From assembly GCA_900554415.1 (NCBI GenBank), contig USGU01000003.1, forward strand, positions 1 through 64,000: 64,000 nt of DNA. Direction: 5' to 3'. The notes under the pieces were generated by a model. That model was not told the origin of the DNA, did no database searches, and saw only the letters and a list, made by a program, of their open reading frames with translations. A program made the position numbers and the translations under genes. Of the stretch, positions 56,009 through 64,000 are shown piece after piece. The stretch's first letter is position 1; each line of letters opens with the position of its first letter. The DNA is from an uncultured Lachnospiraceae bacterium (GTDB lineage Bacteria > Bacillota > Clostridia > Lachnospirales > Lachnospiraceae).

Positions 56009-58657
56009 ATGAGTAAGAATCTTGAAAAAACTTACAATCCAAAAGAGATTGAATCAAAATTATATGAAAAATGGTGTGAGAAGAAATATTTTCACGCAGA
56101 GGTGGACAGAAGTAAGAAACCATTTACCATTGTAATGCCGCCTCCGAATATTACCGGAAAGCTGCATATGGGACATGCACTGGATAATACGCTTCAGGAT
56201 ACGCTGATTCGTTATAAGAGAATGCAGGGGTATAATGCACTTTGGATTCCGGGAACCGACCATGCGGCTATTTCGACAGAGGTTAAGGTTACCAATCAGT
56301 TAAAGGCAGAAGGTATTGACAAGAAAGAACTTGGCCGTGAAGGATTTCTTAAGAGAACCTGGCAGTGGAAGGAAGAATACGGTGGAACTATTACTTCCCA
56401 GCTTAAGAAAATCGGAACTTCCTGCGACTGGGACAGAGAACGTTTCACAATGGACGAAGGATGTTCCAAGGCAGTAGAAGAGGTGTTTATTAAATTATAT
56501 GAAGAAGGATACATTTACAAAGGCTCCCGTATTATTAACTGGTGCCCGAAATGTAAAACTTCCTTGTCTGATGCGGAAGTAGAGCATGAAGAGCAGGCAG
56601 GACATTTCTGGCATATTAAGTATCCAATCGTTGGAACAGACCGTTTCCTTGAAATTGCAACCACCCGTCCGGAAACTATGCTTGGTGATACTGCGATTGC
56701 CGTTCATCCAGATGATGAAAGATACACAGATATCGTTGGAAAGAAAGCGCTGCTCCCGTTAGTTGGAAGAGAGATTCCAATTGTGGCAGATGCTTATGTA
56801 GATAAAGAATTTGGAACAGGTGCAGTAAAAATCACACCGGCACATGACCCGAACGACTTTGAAGTTGGAAAACGTCACAATCTTCCAGAAATCAATATCA
56901 TGAACGATGATGCGACTATCGTAGACGGATATGGCAAATATTCTGGAATGGAACGTTATGAAGCAAGAAAAGCAATTGTAGAAGACTTAAAAGAACAGGG
57001 ATACTTAGTAAAAATCGAAGAACATTCTCATAATGTAGGAACTCATGACCGCTGCGGTACTACTGTAGAACCGCTGATTAAACAGCAGTGGTTTGTAAGA
57101 ATGGAAGAACTGGCAAAACCGGCAATTAATGCTTTAAAGACAGGCGAGCTGAAATTTGTTCCAGAGCGTTTTGACAAGATTTATCTGCACTGGCTGGAAA
57201 ATATCAAAGACTGGTGTATTTCCCGTCAGATCTGGTGGGGACACAGAATCCCGGCTTACTATTGTGATGAATGTGGTGAATTTGTGGTAGCAAGAGATAT
57301 GCCGGAAGTATGCCCACATTGCGGCTGCAAGCATTTTACACAGGATGAAGATACACTGGATACCTGGTTCAGTTCCGCACTCTGGCCATTCTCAACACTT
57401 GGCTGGCCGGATAAGACAGAAGATTTGGATTATTTCTATCCGACAGATGTACTGGTAACCGGATACGATATTATTTTCTTCTGGGTAATCCGTATGGTAT
57501 TCTCCGGATATGCACACACCGGAAAGGCACCATTCCACACCGTTCTGATTCACGGTCTGGTTCGTGACTCTCAGGGACGTAAGATGAGTAAATCCCTTGG
57601 AAATGGTATTGACCCGCTGGAAATCATTGAGGAGTACGGTGCAGATGCACTTCGTATGACGCTTCTTACCGGAAACGCACCTGGAAATGACATGCGTTTC
57701 TATAATGAGCGTGTAGAAGCAAGCCGTAACTTTGCAAACAAGGTATGGAATGCATCCCGGTTTATTCTGATGAATATGGATGGAAAGACCATTACAGAGC
57801 CGGAAGCAGCAGACTTTACCATGGCAGATAAATGGATTCTTTCTAAGGTAAATACACTGGCAAAAGACGTGACAGACAATATGGACAACTTTGACCTTGG
57901 TATTGCATTGCAGAAGGTATATGACTTTATCTGGGATGAGTTCTGCGATTGGTATATTGAGCTGGTAAAATACAGAATTTATCATGCAGACGAAGATGCA
58001 AAGAGTGCCAATGCAGCACTTTGGACACTGAAAGCGGTTCTTGCCAATGCGCTTAAGATGTTACATCCATTTATGCCGTTTGTCACAGAAGAAATTTACG
58101 GTGCATTAGTGCCGGAAGAAGAATCTCTGATGATGTCAAGCTGGCCGGTATACAAACCAGAGTGGAACTTTGCAGAGGCAGAAAATGTGACAGACCATAT
58201 GAAAGAAATCATCCGTGGTGTCAGAAATGCGCGCGCAGAAATGAACGTTCCACCAAGCCGTAAGGCAAAAGTCTTTGTAGTATGTGAAAATGCAGAGCTC
58301 AGAGAAGGATTTGGTGAACTGGCATCCTCTGCCTGCCCACTGATGAGCGCAACAGAGCTTGATGTACAGACTACAAAGGATGGAATTGCAGAAGATGCGG
58401 TTTCCATTGTAGTTCCAGATGCAACTGTTTACGTTCCACTGGAAGAGCTGATTGATTTTGAGCAAGAAATTGAACGACTCACAAAAGAAGAAGCAAGACT
58501 GGAAAAAGAAATTGCCCGTTCAAATGGTATGTTAAACAATGAAAAATTTGTCAGCAAGGCACCTCAGGCAAAAGTCGATGAAGAGAGAGCCAAACTGGAA
58601 AAATATACACAGATGATGGTACAGGTAAAGGACAGACTTGCGAGTTTAAAGAAGTAA
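56009..58657 (+). CDS. valS: Valyl-tRNA synthetase
   Basis: 882 residues. Charges tRNA-Val and edits misacylated Thr. The ATG at 56009 follows GGAGGAGA; an in-frame upstream ATG at 55904 lies inside the T-box terminator and is rejected. Class I features: HIGH-type PPNITGKLHMGHAL (about residue 48), editing-domain TTRPETMLGDTAIAVHPDD, zinc Cys (CDECGE / CPHCGCKH), the KMSKS motif GRKMSKSLGNGIDPLE and a C-terminal coiled coil (IDFEQEIERLTKEEARLEKE). Controlled by the T-box. Confidence 0.97.
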   Translation: MSKNLEKTYNPKEIESKLYEKWCEKKYFHAEVDRSKKPFTIVMPPPNITGKLHMGHALDNTLQDTLIRYKRMQGYNALWIPGTDHAAISTEVKVTNQLKAEGIDKKELGREGFLKRTWQWKEEYGGTITSQLKKIGTSCDWDRERFTMDEGCSKAVEEVFIKLYEEGYIYKGSRIINWCPKCKTSLSDAEVEHEEQAGHFWHIKYPIVGTDRFLEIATTRPETMLGDTAIAVHPDDERYTDIVGKKALLPLVGREIPIVADAYVDKEFGTGAVKITPAHDPNDFEVGKRHNLPEINIMNDDATIVDGYGKYSGMERYEARKAIVEDLKEQGYLVKIEEHSHNVGTHDRCGTTVEPLIKQQWFVRMEELAKPAINALKTGELKFVPERFDKIYLHWLENIKDWCISRQIWWGHRIPAYYCDECGEFVVARDMPEVCPHCGCKHFTQDEDTLDTWFSSALWPFSTLGWPDKTEDLDYFYPTDVLVTGYDIIFFWVIRMVFSGYAHTGKAPFHTVLIHGLVRDSQGRKMSKSLGNGIDPLEIIEEYGADALRMTLLTGNAPGNDMRFYNERVEASRNFANKVWNASRFILMNMDGKTITEPEAADFTMADKWILSKVNTLAKDVTDNMDNFDLGIALQKVYDFIWDEFCDWYIELVKYRIYHADEDAKSANAALWTLKAVLANALKMLHPFMPFVTEEIYGALVPEEESLMMSSWPVYKPEWNFAEAENVTDHMKEIIRGVRNARAEMNVPPSRKAKVFVVCENAELREGFGELASSACPLMSATELDVQTTKDGIAEDAVSIVVPDATVYVPLEELIDFEQEIERLTKEEARLEKEIARSNGMLNNEKFVSKAPQAKVDEERAKLEKYTQMMVQVKDRLASLKK

Positions 58658-58672
58658 GGAAGTATAAATAAA

Positions 58673-60862
58673 ATGAAAAAGCTGAATCTCAAGTTGGGGA
58701 AAGGTCCTTTTAAGAAGCTGTCTGAAAAGATGTCACCCTACTATGACACGTTAAATAAAATCTCGGTGCTTTTGGAAGCTATTTGGACAATACTGATTAA
58801 TTTTATTATTGAAGCATTTTCCAGACATTCCGTTGTGGCGGCATGGAAATACCTGGTAAAGACGCCGGAAGTATTTTTCTACAATGCGTTTATGATTTTT
58901 GTGACGTTTACATTTGTACATCTGGTAAGGCGGCGTGTGTTTGCGCGCATCATGGTGAGTGCATTGTGGTTGCTCATTGGACTTAGCAATGGCGTTATGC
59001 TGATGAAGCGAGTAACACCGTTTAATGCACAGGATTTAAAGACCTTTAAAGAAGGCTTGTCCTTGTTTACCAATTATTTCAGCGCGCCGGAACTGATTAT
59101 GATGGGAGTCGGTGTGACTGCATTTTTGGTATGGTGTGTACTGATGTTCCGCTATGGTGGAAAATATAAGGGAAAGATGAACAGGCTGGTGTCACTGGCC
59201 TGCGTCATCGCGAGTTGCGTGGCATATTCGTTCATAACCAACTGGGCGATAGACCAGCGTGTAGTATCTACTTACTTTGGAAATATAGCTTTTGCATATC
59301 AGGACTATGGTTTGCCATATTGCTTCTGTGCCAGCCTGTTTAACACAGGTATTTCCGAACCAAATGGTTATACAGAAGAAGCCATTGATGATCTGGGTCA
59401 GGGTAAGAGTCTGACAGAAGTAAGTGAAGATGAAGATGCAGTTCTTCCAAATATCTTATTTGTGCAGCTGGAATCATTCTTTGATACCAGTGAGTTTACT
59501 GACCTGCAGACATCAGAAGACCCGCTTCCGAATTTAAGAAAAATGTTTCAGGAATATTCTTCCGGCTATTTCAAAGTTCCATCTGTAGGAGCAGGAACAG
59601 CCAATACAGAGTTCGAAGTGCTTACAGGAATGAATCTGAGGTATTTCGGACCGGGAGAATATCCGTATAAAACCGTGCTGAAAGACCAGGTTGCAGAAAG
59701 TGCGGCAACTGCATTTGCATCCTTTGGTTATGGTACACATGCCATTCACAATAATGGCGGAAACTTCTACAGCCGTGCGAAGGTATTTAACAATATCGGA
59801 TTTGACAGCTTTACAAGTAAAGAATTTATGAATGTCCTTCAGACTACGGAAAATGGCTGGGCGAAGGACGATATTCTGCTGACTCATATCCAGGATGCAC
59901 TGGACAGCACCGAACAGCAGGATTTTGTATTTACCGTCAGCGTACAGGGCCACGGAAATTATCCGGAAGAGAAGCTGATTGAAAATCCACGGATTACGGT
60001 AACCGGTCTGGATTCAGAGGCAAAGAACAATGCATGGGAATACTATGTCAACCAGGTATATGAGATGGATGAGTTTGCGGGAAATCTTGTGAAAATGATA
60101 GAAGAACGCGGAGAACCAACTGTGATTGTATTCTATGGAGATCATCTCCCTACTATGGGACTGGAAGCCAAGGATATGAAGAGCAAATATCTCTATAATA
60201 CGAACTATGTCATCTGGGATAATATTGGTCTGGAGAAGAAAGACCGTAATATTCCGTCTTACCAGATTATGTCAGATGTGATGGAACGTCTTGGATTACA
60301 TGCAGGAACCGTGTTTAATTATCATCATGACAGAAGAAAAACAAAGAATTATCTGAAAGACCTGGAACTTCTTCAGTATGATATCTTATACGGAAAACAG
60401 TACGTGTACGGTGGAAATCCGCCAATCACGGAAGGTCATATGCAGATGGGAATCCGTGAAGTAACGCTGACAGATATAACCAGTAAATTGGATGGCTCTT
60501 ACAGTCTCTATGGAAATAACTTCACCAAATGGAGTAAGGTTTATGTCAATGGGGAAAAGCAGAAGAGTACGTTCCTTAATAATACCCGGATTGAACTTCC
60601 GGAAACGAAGCTTTCGGAAGGTGATATTATTACTGTCAGTCAGGTAGGCTCAAGCAACACGATTTTCCGGACTTCGGCAGAATATATTTATCACAATGGT
60701 GTGTTGTTAGAATACACAGAAGAAGTGAAGAATCAAATTGAAGCGGAAGCAAAAGCCGCCGAAGGACAGGAATCTGAATCATCGGATGGAGAGAACCCGG
60801 AGAGTGAAAATTCAGATGGAACAACAGATTCAGATGAAAATTCTGAGTCGGGAACAGAATAA
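58673..60862 (+). CDS. LTA synthase-like sulfatase-fold transferase
   Basis: 729 residues. Four to five N-terminal membrane segments (e.g. IWTILINFIIEAFS, VFFYNAFMIFVTFTFVHL, VSALWLLIGLSNGVMLM, MGVGVTAFLVWCVLMF) are followed by a large extracellular sulfatase-fold domain. The LtaS-type motifs are ILFVQLESFFDTSEF, the nucleophile Thr in SVGAGTANTEFEVLTG, HGNYPEEK and VFYGDHLPT with metal ligands. After about residue 600 there is an IPT/TIG-like beta domain (GSYSLYGNNFTKWSKVYVNG) and an acidic Ser/Glu tail (GQESESSDGENPESENSDGT). It may make glycerol-phosphate polymers or transfer phosphoglycerol; exact substrate not determined. Confidence 0.85.
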   Translation: MKKLNLKLGKGPFKKLSEKMSPYYDTLNKISVLLEAIWTILINFIIEAFSRHSVVAAWKYLVKTPEVFFYNAFMIFVTFTFVHLVRRRVFARIMVSALWLLIGLSNGVMLMKRVTPFNAQDLKTFKEGLSLFTNYFSAPELIMMGVGVTAFLVWCVLMFRYGGKYKGKMNRLVSLACVIASCVAYSFITNWAIDQRVVSTYFGNIAFAYQDYGLPYCFCASLFNTGISEPNGYTEEAIDDLGQGKSLTEVSEDEDAVLPNILFVQLESFFDTSEFTDLQTSEDPLPNLRKMFQEYSSGYFKVPSVGAGTANTEFEVLTGMNLRYFGPGEYPYKTVLKDQVAESAATAFASFGYGTHAIHNNGGNFYSRAKVFNNIGFDSFTSKEFMNVLQTTENGWAKDDILLTHIQDALDSTEQQDFVFTVSVQGHGNYPEEKLIENPRITVTGLDSEAKNNAWEYYVNQVYEMDEFAGNLVKMIEERGEPTVIVFYGDHLPTMGLEAKDMKSKYLYNTNYVIWDNIGLEKKDRNIPSYQIMSDVMERLGLHAGTVFNYHHDRRKTKNYLKDLELLQYDILYGKQYVYGGNPPITEGHMQMGIREVTLTDITSKLDGSYSLYGNNFTKWSKVYVNGEKQKSTFLNNTRIELPETKLSEGDIITVSQVGSSNTIFRTSAEYIYHNGVLLEYTEEVKNQIEAEAKAAEGQESESSDGENPESENSDGTTDSDENSESGTE

Positions 60863-60890
60863 AAATTGCGGATAAAGGATGGCATATGAG

Positions 60891-62216
60891 ATGCAATATG
60901 AAGAGATAGTCAGTTATATTGCTGACATACCGAAGTTTACAACCAAACATCCGCTGGAACATACTCGGGAATTTATCAGGAGACTTGGAAATCCCTGCCA
61001 TGACCGTAAGGTCATCCATGTGGCGGGAACCAATGGAAAGGGAAGCGTCTGCGCATTTATGCAGGCGATTCTCTTATGTGAGGGGAAACATGTGGGATTA
61101 TTTACTTCTCCGCACCTTGTGAAAATCAATGAGCGTATTCAGATAGATGGAATACCGGTGACGGATGAAGAGTTTGCAGCAGGATTTGAACGCGTGAAGA
61201 CCGTGGTAGATAAGATGGCAGAAGAGGGGATTCCACACCCGTCTTATTTTGAGTTTCTGTATGGAATTGGAATGGTAATCTTCGAGGAAAAAAAAGTGGA
61301 GTATTTGATTCTGGAAACCGGACTTGGGGGCAGACTGGATGCGACCAATTCCTTTGAACATCCAATCATGACCGTGATTACTTCCATTGGCATGGACCAT
61401 ATGGGAATTCTCGGAAATACCATCGAAGAGATTGCCGCGGAAAAGGCTGGAATTATTAAAGAATGGGTTCCAATTTGTTATGACGGAACATCCGAAGCAG
61501 CCGCTGAAGTGATTCGCATGACGGCTGAAAAAAAGCATGCCCCATGTAGAAAAATCGGGAAAGATGCGTTTGAAATTCGGAAAATTACGGACAAACAGGT
61601 TGCTTTTTCCATAGTGAATGGGTATGATAAAAATATCATTTGGACTGTCACCAGTACGGGAATTTACCAGATGATGAACGCAACTCTGGCGGTCAGTGCC
61701 ATGGAAGAGGTGCTTGGAAAGCCTTTGAATACAGGAAAATGGCAGAAAGCACTGGAAGGGGCGAGGTGGCCGGGAAGGATGGAAGAAGTGCTTCCGGGAG
61801 TGATTCTGGATGGAGCGCACAATCTTCCGGCGATTGAGCGGTTTAGTGAAAGTTTGCGGAAGCAGAAGGAATATTTTGCTGAAAAAGGGGAAGAATCAGG
61901 TAAGACTGTCATCCTGTTTTCAGCAGTGGATGATAAAGATTATGAGCAGATGATTCATACCTTATGTTCAGAACAGTCTGCGGACAGTTATGTTGTGACG
62001 AAGCTTGCGGATAAGCGGGGCGCTTCTATGGAAGTACTGACAGACATCTTCCGGATGTACACGGACAAGCCGGTATATACAGAAGATACCTTAGAAGCAG
62101 CGTTTCATAAGGCAATGCAGGAAAAGGGAGAGGACGGAAGACTTTATTGTCTTGGTTCCTTGTATTTAATAGGTGAGTTAAAAGGGTTAATAGGTGAAGG
62201 ATATGCTGAATTTTGA
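60891..62216 (+). CDS. folC: Folylpolyglutamate synthase / dihydrofolate synthase
   Basis: Adds glutamate to folates, and possibly makes dihydrofolate. 441 residues with YEEIVSYIADIPKFTTKHPL at the start, the P-loop VAGTNGKGSVCAFM, the omega loop FTSPHLVKINERIQIDG, LETGLGGRLDATN, the Mur-ligase motif EKAGIIKEWVP and DGAHNLPAIERF. The ATG at 60891 is chosen because AAAGGAT lies about 10 nt upstream; an ATG at 60879 overlaps that site. The end overlaps the next small gene by 14 bp. Confidence 0.93.
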   Translation: MQYEEIVSYIADIPKFTTKHPLEHTREFIRRLGNPCHDRKVIHVAGTNGKGSVCAFMQAILLCEGKHVGLFTSPHLVKINERIQIDGIPVTDEEFAAGFERVKTVVDKMAEEGIPHPSYFEFLYGIGMVIFEEKKVEYLILETGLGGRLDATNSFEHPIMTVITSIGMDHMGILGNTIEEIAAEKAGIIKEWVPICYDGTSEAAAEVIRMTAEKKHAPCRKIGKDAFEIRKITDKQVAFSIVNGYDKNIIWTVTSTGIYQMMNATLAVSAMEEVLGKPLNTGKWQKALEGARWPGRMEEVLPGVILDGAHNLPAIERFSESLRKQKEYFAEKGEESGKTVILFSAVDDKDYEQMIHTLCSEQSADSYVVTKLADKRGASMEVLTDIFRMYTDKPVYTEDTLEAAFHKAMQEKGEDGRLYCLGSLYLIGELKGLIGEGYAEF

Positions 62217-62337
62217 AGAAGAGCTGAAGAAGTTTAAACCAAGTCTGGAAGTAGAAGATATTGAGAAAGCAGTGTATAAGGAAGATTTGGAAGATTTGAC
62301 AGATATTCTGCGTGAAATGATGGAACATAAGAAATAG
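62203..62337 (+). CDS. Small acidic helical protein, 44 aa
   Basis: Starts MLNFEEELKKFKPSLEVEDI and ends TDILREMMEHKK. It overlaps the end of folC and has AGGTGAAGG as ribosome binding site. The stop codon is followed 9 nt later by the TPR gene. The protein is a charged helix pair; small genes in this position are common in Lachnospiraceae in my recollection. Function unknown. Confidence 0.6.
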   Translation: MLNFEEELKKFKPSLEVEDIEKAVYKEDLEDLTDILREMMEHKK

Positions 62338-62346
62338 GGGAGAAGC

Positions 62347-63606
62347 ATGAATTATTCAGAACGATTTTTTCGCCAGTCAGATTACTGGTATAATGATGGA
62401 CTGAGCAAGGCAAAGATACATGATTTGTCCGGCGCAGCAACGTCTTTAAAACGGAGTTTACAATATAACAGAAGTAACATTCAGGCGAGAAATCTACTTG
62501 GACTGGTTTACTATGGCCAAGGTGAAGTAGCAGAGGCACTGGTGGAATGGATTATCAGTAAGAACCTGAAGTCTTATGAAAATATTGCCAATTACTATAT
62601 CAAGAAGGTTCAGGAATCTTCCGGCGAACTGGAACGAATGAATCAGGCAATCCATAAGTATAACCAGTGTCTGATTTACGCAAGACAGAATGGGGAAGAT
62701 CTGGCGATTATCCAACTTAAGAAGGTAATTCAGGTACACCCATCCTTTTTGAAGGCCTATCAGCTTCTTGCGCTTTTGTACATGCGGACGGAACAGTATG
62801 CACAGGCAAGACAGATTCTCAGGAAAGCATATAAGATGGATATCACCAATTCCATCACACTCACATATATGAATGAACTTTCTAAGATGAGGAGTAAGAA
62901 AGTCTCCCACATCAAGAAAGAGAAAAAAGAAGAGACCATGACTTATTCCATGGGAAATGAGACCATTATCCAGCCGGTATCCTCCAGCTTAAAGGACAAT
63001 GCCGGAGCACTTACCGTGCTGAATATCATCATAGGAATTATCGTGGGGGCGGCTGTTGTCTGGTTCCTTATATCACCTACAGTCATACAGAATAAGACAA
63101 AGAGTACCAATGATACCATTGTCAGTCTGAGCGAGGAGGTCGCAGCGAGAGATACTCAGATTACAGTTTTGAAGCAGGAGCTGGAAGGTTACCGCAGTAC
63201 CAATGAAGAGGCAGAAAATGCGATTCAGACGTCTCAGGGAACGCAGCAGAATTATGAAGCATTGTTAAATGTGAAATCTCTCTATGACGGAGGACAGACC
63301 AGCAATGCAGATATGCTGGACATTCTTCTGCAGGTAAATCCAGACGGCTTAGAGCCATATGGGAAGGCAATCTATGATGAACTATCCGGAGCTTTGTTCC
63401 CGAAAATGTGCCCTAAATTATATGCGTCCGGTTCTGAAAAACTGAATGCAGGTGATTACGAAGGAGCAATTGCAGATTTAGAAAAGGTTGTTCAGATGGA
63501 TGCAGAGTATGAAAGCGGGAATGCTGCTGCGTTGTTGGAAGAGGCAAAGCAGAAGAATGGAACCGCTGAGACACAGACAACGGAAGAAAATACTGAAAAT
63601 GAATAA
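62347..63606 (+). CDS. TPR-repeat protein with a membrane anchor
   Basis: 419 residues. The cytoplasmic N-terminal part (about 1-200) consists of TPR-like helix pairs (YWYNDGLSKAKIHDLSGAAT, NIQARNLLGLVYYGQGEVAE, LKAYQLLALLYMRTEQYAQA). A single membrane segment (about 222-245, LTVLNIIIGIIVGAAVVWFL) leads to an extracytoplasmic domain with a coiled coil (EEVAARDTQITVLKQELEGY) and a final TPR-like motif (SEKLNAGDYEGAIADLEKVV). It probably scaffolds a protein complex across the membrane. A terminator follows. Confidence 0.8.
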   Translation: MNYSERFFRQSDYWYNDGLSKAKIHDLSGAATSLKRSLQYNRSNIQARNLLGLVYYGQGEVAEALVEWIISKNLKSYENIANYYIKKVQESSGELERMNQAIHKYNQCLIYARQNGEDLAIIQLKKVIQVHPSFLKAYQLLALLYMRTEQYAQARQILRKAYKMDITNSITLTYMNELSKMRSKKVSHIKKEKKEETMTYSMGNETIIQPVSSSLKDNAGALTVLNIIIGIIVGAAVVWFLISPTVIQNKTKSTNDTIVSLSEEVAARDTQITVLKQELEGYRSTNEEAENAIQTSQGTQQNYEALLNVKSLYDGGQTSNADMLDILLQVNPDGLEPYGKAIYDELSGALFPKMCPKLYASGSEKLNAGDYEGAIADLEKVVQMDAEYESGNAAALLEEAKQKNGTAETQTTEENTENE

Positions 63607-63634
63607 AAAACAAAATAAGAAATAATACACGAAA

Positions 63635-63675
63635 GAAAAGGATATGCAAAAAGAAGCATGTCCTTTTCTTATTTC
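63635..63675 (+). terminator. Rho-independent terminator
   Basis: Arms GAAAAGGA plus ATGC (63635-63647) and GCAT plus TCCTTTTC (63656-63668), each side with one extra base, followed by TTATTTCTT. It closes the valS-folC-TPR region before spoIIAA. Confidence 0.85.
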
Positions 63676-63722
63676 TTAGGAGAGCTTCATTCCATGAAAA
63701 ATAGAAAAAAGGAGGAATACAG

Positions 63723-64000
63723 ATGCAATATTTGGTAGAAGAAAACTGTCTGACGATTTTTCTGCCACAGGAAGTGGATCATCATAATGCAGAAGAAATC
63801 AAGAGAGAGGCAGACAAACTGATTGAGCGGAAGCACATTAAATATGTGATTTTCGATTTTCAGAAAACGGATTTTATGGACAGCTCCGGGATTGGAGTGA
63901 TTATGGGGAGATACCGGCAGATATATTTACTTGGCGGTGAGGTATGGGCGGTACATGCCAGTGACCGGATGAAGAAAATTCTGACTATGTCAGGAGTAAC
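63723..64000 (+). CDS. spoIIAA: Anti-sigma F factor antagonist SpoIIAA, partial at the window end
   Basis: The first 92 residues of a STAS-domain protein (about 110 in the family) before the window ends. It begins MQYLVEENCLTIFLPQEVDH and includes the SpoIIAA phosphorylation site in FMDSSGIGVIMGRYRQ (the Ser in DSSG). SpoIIAA dephosphorylated by SpoIIE releases sigma F from SpoIIAB and starts forespore gene expression. AAGGAGGAA lies 5-9 nt upstream. The rest and the spoIIAB and sigF genes probably continue beyond the window. Confidence 0.9.
   Translation, partial: MQYLVEENCLTIFLPQEVDHHNAEEIKREADKLIERKHIKYVIFDFQKTDFMDSSGIGVIMGRYRQIYLLGGEVWAVHASDRMKKILTMSGV

Overview
The window looks like a chromosomal segment of a spore-forming Lachnospiraceae-type Firmicute (class Clostridia). 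Supporting signs are strong AGGAGG-type ribosome binding sites, Firmicute versions of AddAB, HflX, FtsEX, class 1B PyrD/PyrK and LTA synthase, a T-box leader before valS, and sporulation genes (an alpha/beta SASP and spoIIAA). No rRNA or tRNA gene was recognised. Assignments are from reading the sequence only; no database search was run.

Layout: 1-0.7 kb holds decayed fragments (a small mobile-element-type ORF and a truncated AraC gene). 0.75-19 kb is housekeeping: a two-component system, ung, a TPR lipoprotein, hflX, addB-addA, a SASP gene, a WecG/TagA-like glycosyltransferase, a CdaR-type regulator, ftsE-ftsX, an M23 murein hydrolase and an S41 protease. 19.1-23.2 kb is the pyrimidine cluster pyrC-pyrF-pyrK-pyrD. 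48.3-64 kb continues with pyrE, small membrane proteins, an M29 aminopeptidase, purE-purM-purN-purD, T-box-valS, an LTA synthase-like protein, folC, a TPR membrane protein and the start of spoIIAA.

Between pyrD and pyrE lies a roughly 25 kb, more AT-rich integrated element (23.24-48.29 kb). A perfect 32-bp direct repeat, the first 32 bases of pyrE, marks both ends. A Tn916-type tyrosine integrase and an excisionase lie just upstream of the intact pyrE, and 12-bp arm-type repeats lie near both ends. Integration cut pyrE from its operon and gave it an upstream region supplied by the element.

The element has no recognisable relaxase, conjugation machinery, terminase, portal or capsid. It carries a phage-tail-type protein, an HU-like protein, two NUMOD/HNH-type proteins, several zinc-ribbon membrane proteins, two Xre repressors, ArdC, a sigma-like factor, a DUF262 protein, another HNH protein and a serine recombinase. 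It also holds wreckage: a tape-measure gene split into two oppositely oriented pieces, N-truncated ParB-like and tubulin-like (TubZ/FtsZ-like) genes, and a truncated helicase. This suggests a decayed, rearranged island derived from a phage or phage-plasmid.

The most notable regulatory signals are two LexA/SOS-type boxes set inside near-consensus promoters. One drives a 92-aa unknown protein; the other drives an apparent 28-aa type I toxin with a convergent antisense RNA. There is also a five-copy operator array in front of ardC, with one copy in the ardC promoter spacer, a palindromic operator between an Xre gene and the zinc-ribbon cluster, a candidate structured RNA near 24.6 kb, and a series of intercistronic stem-loops.
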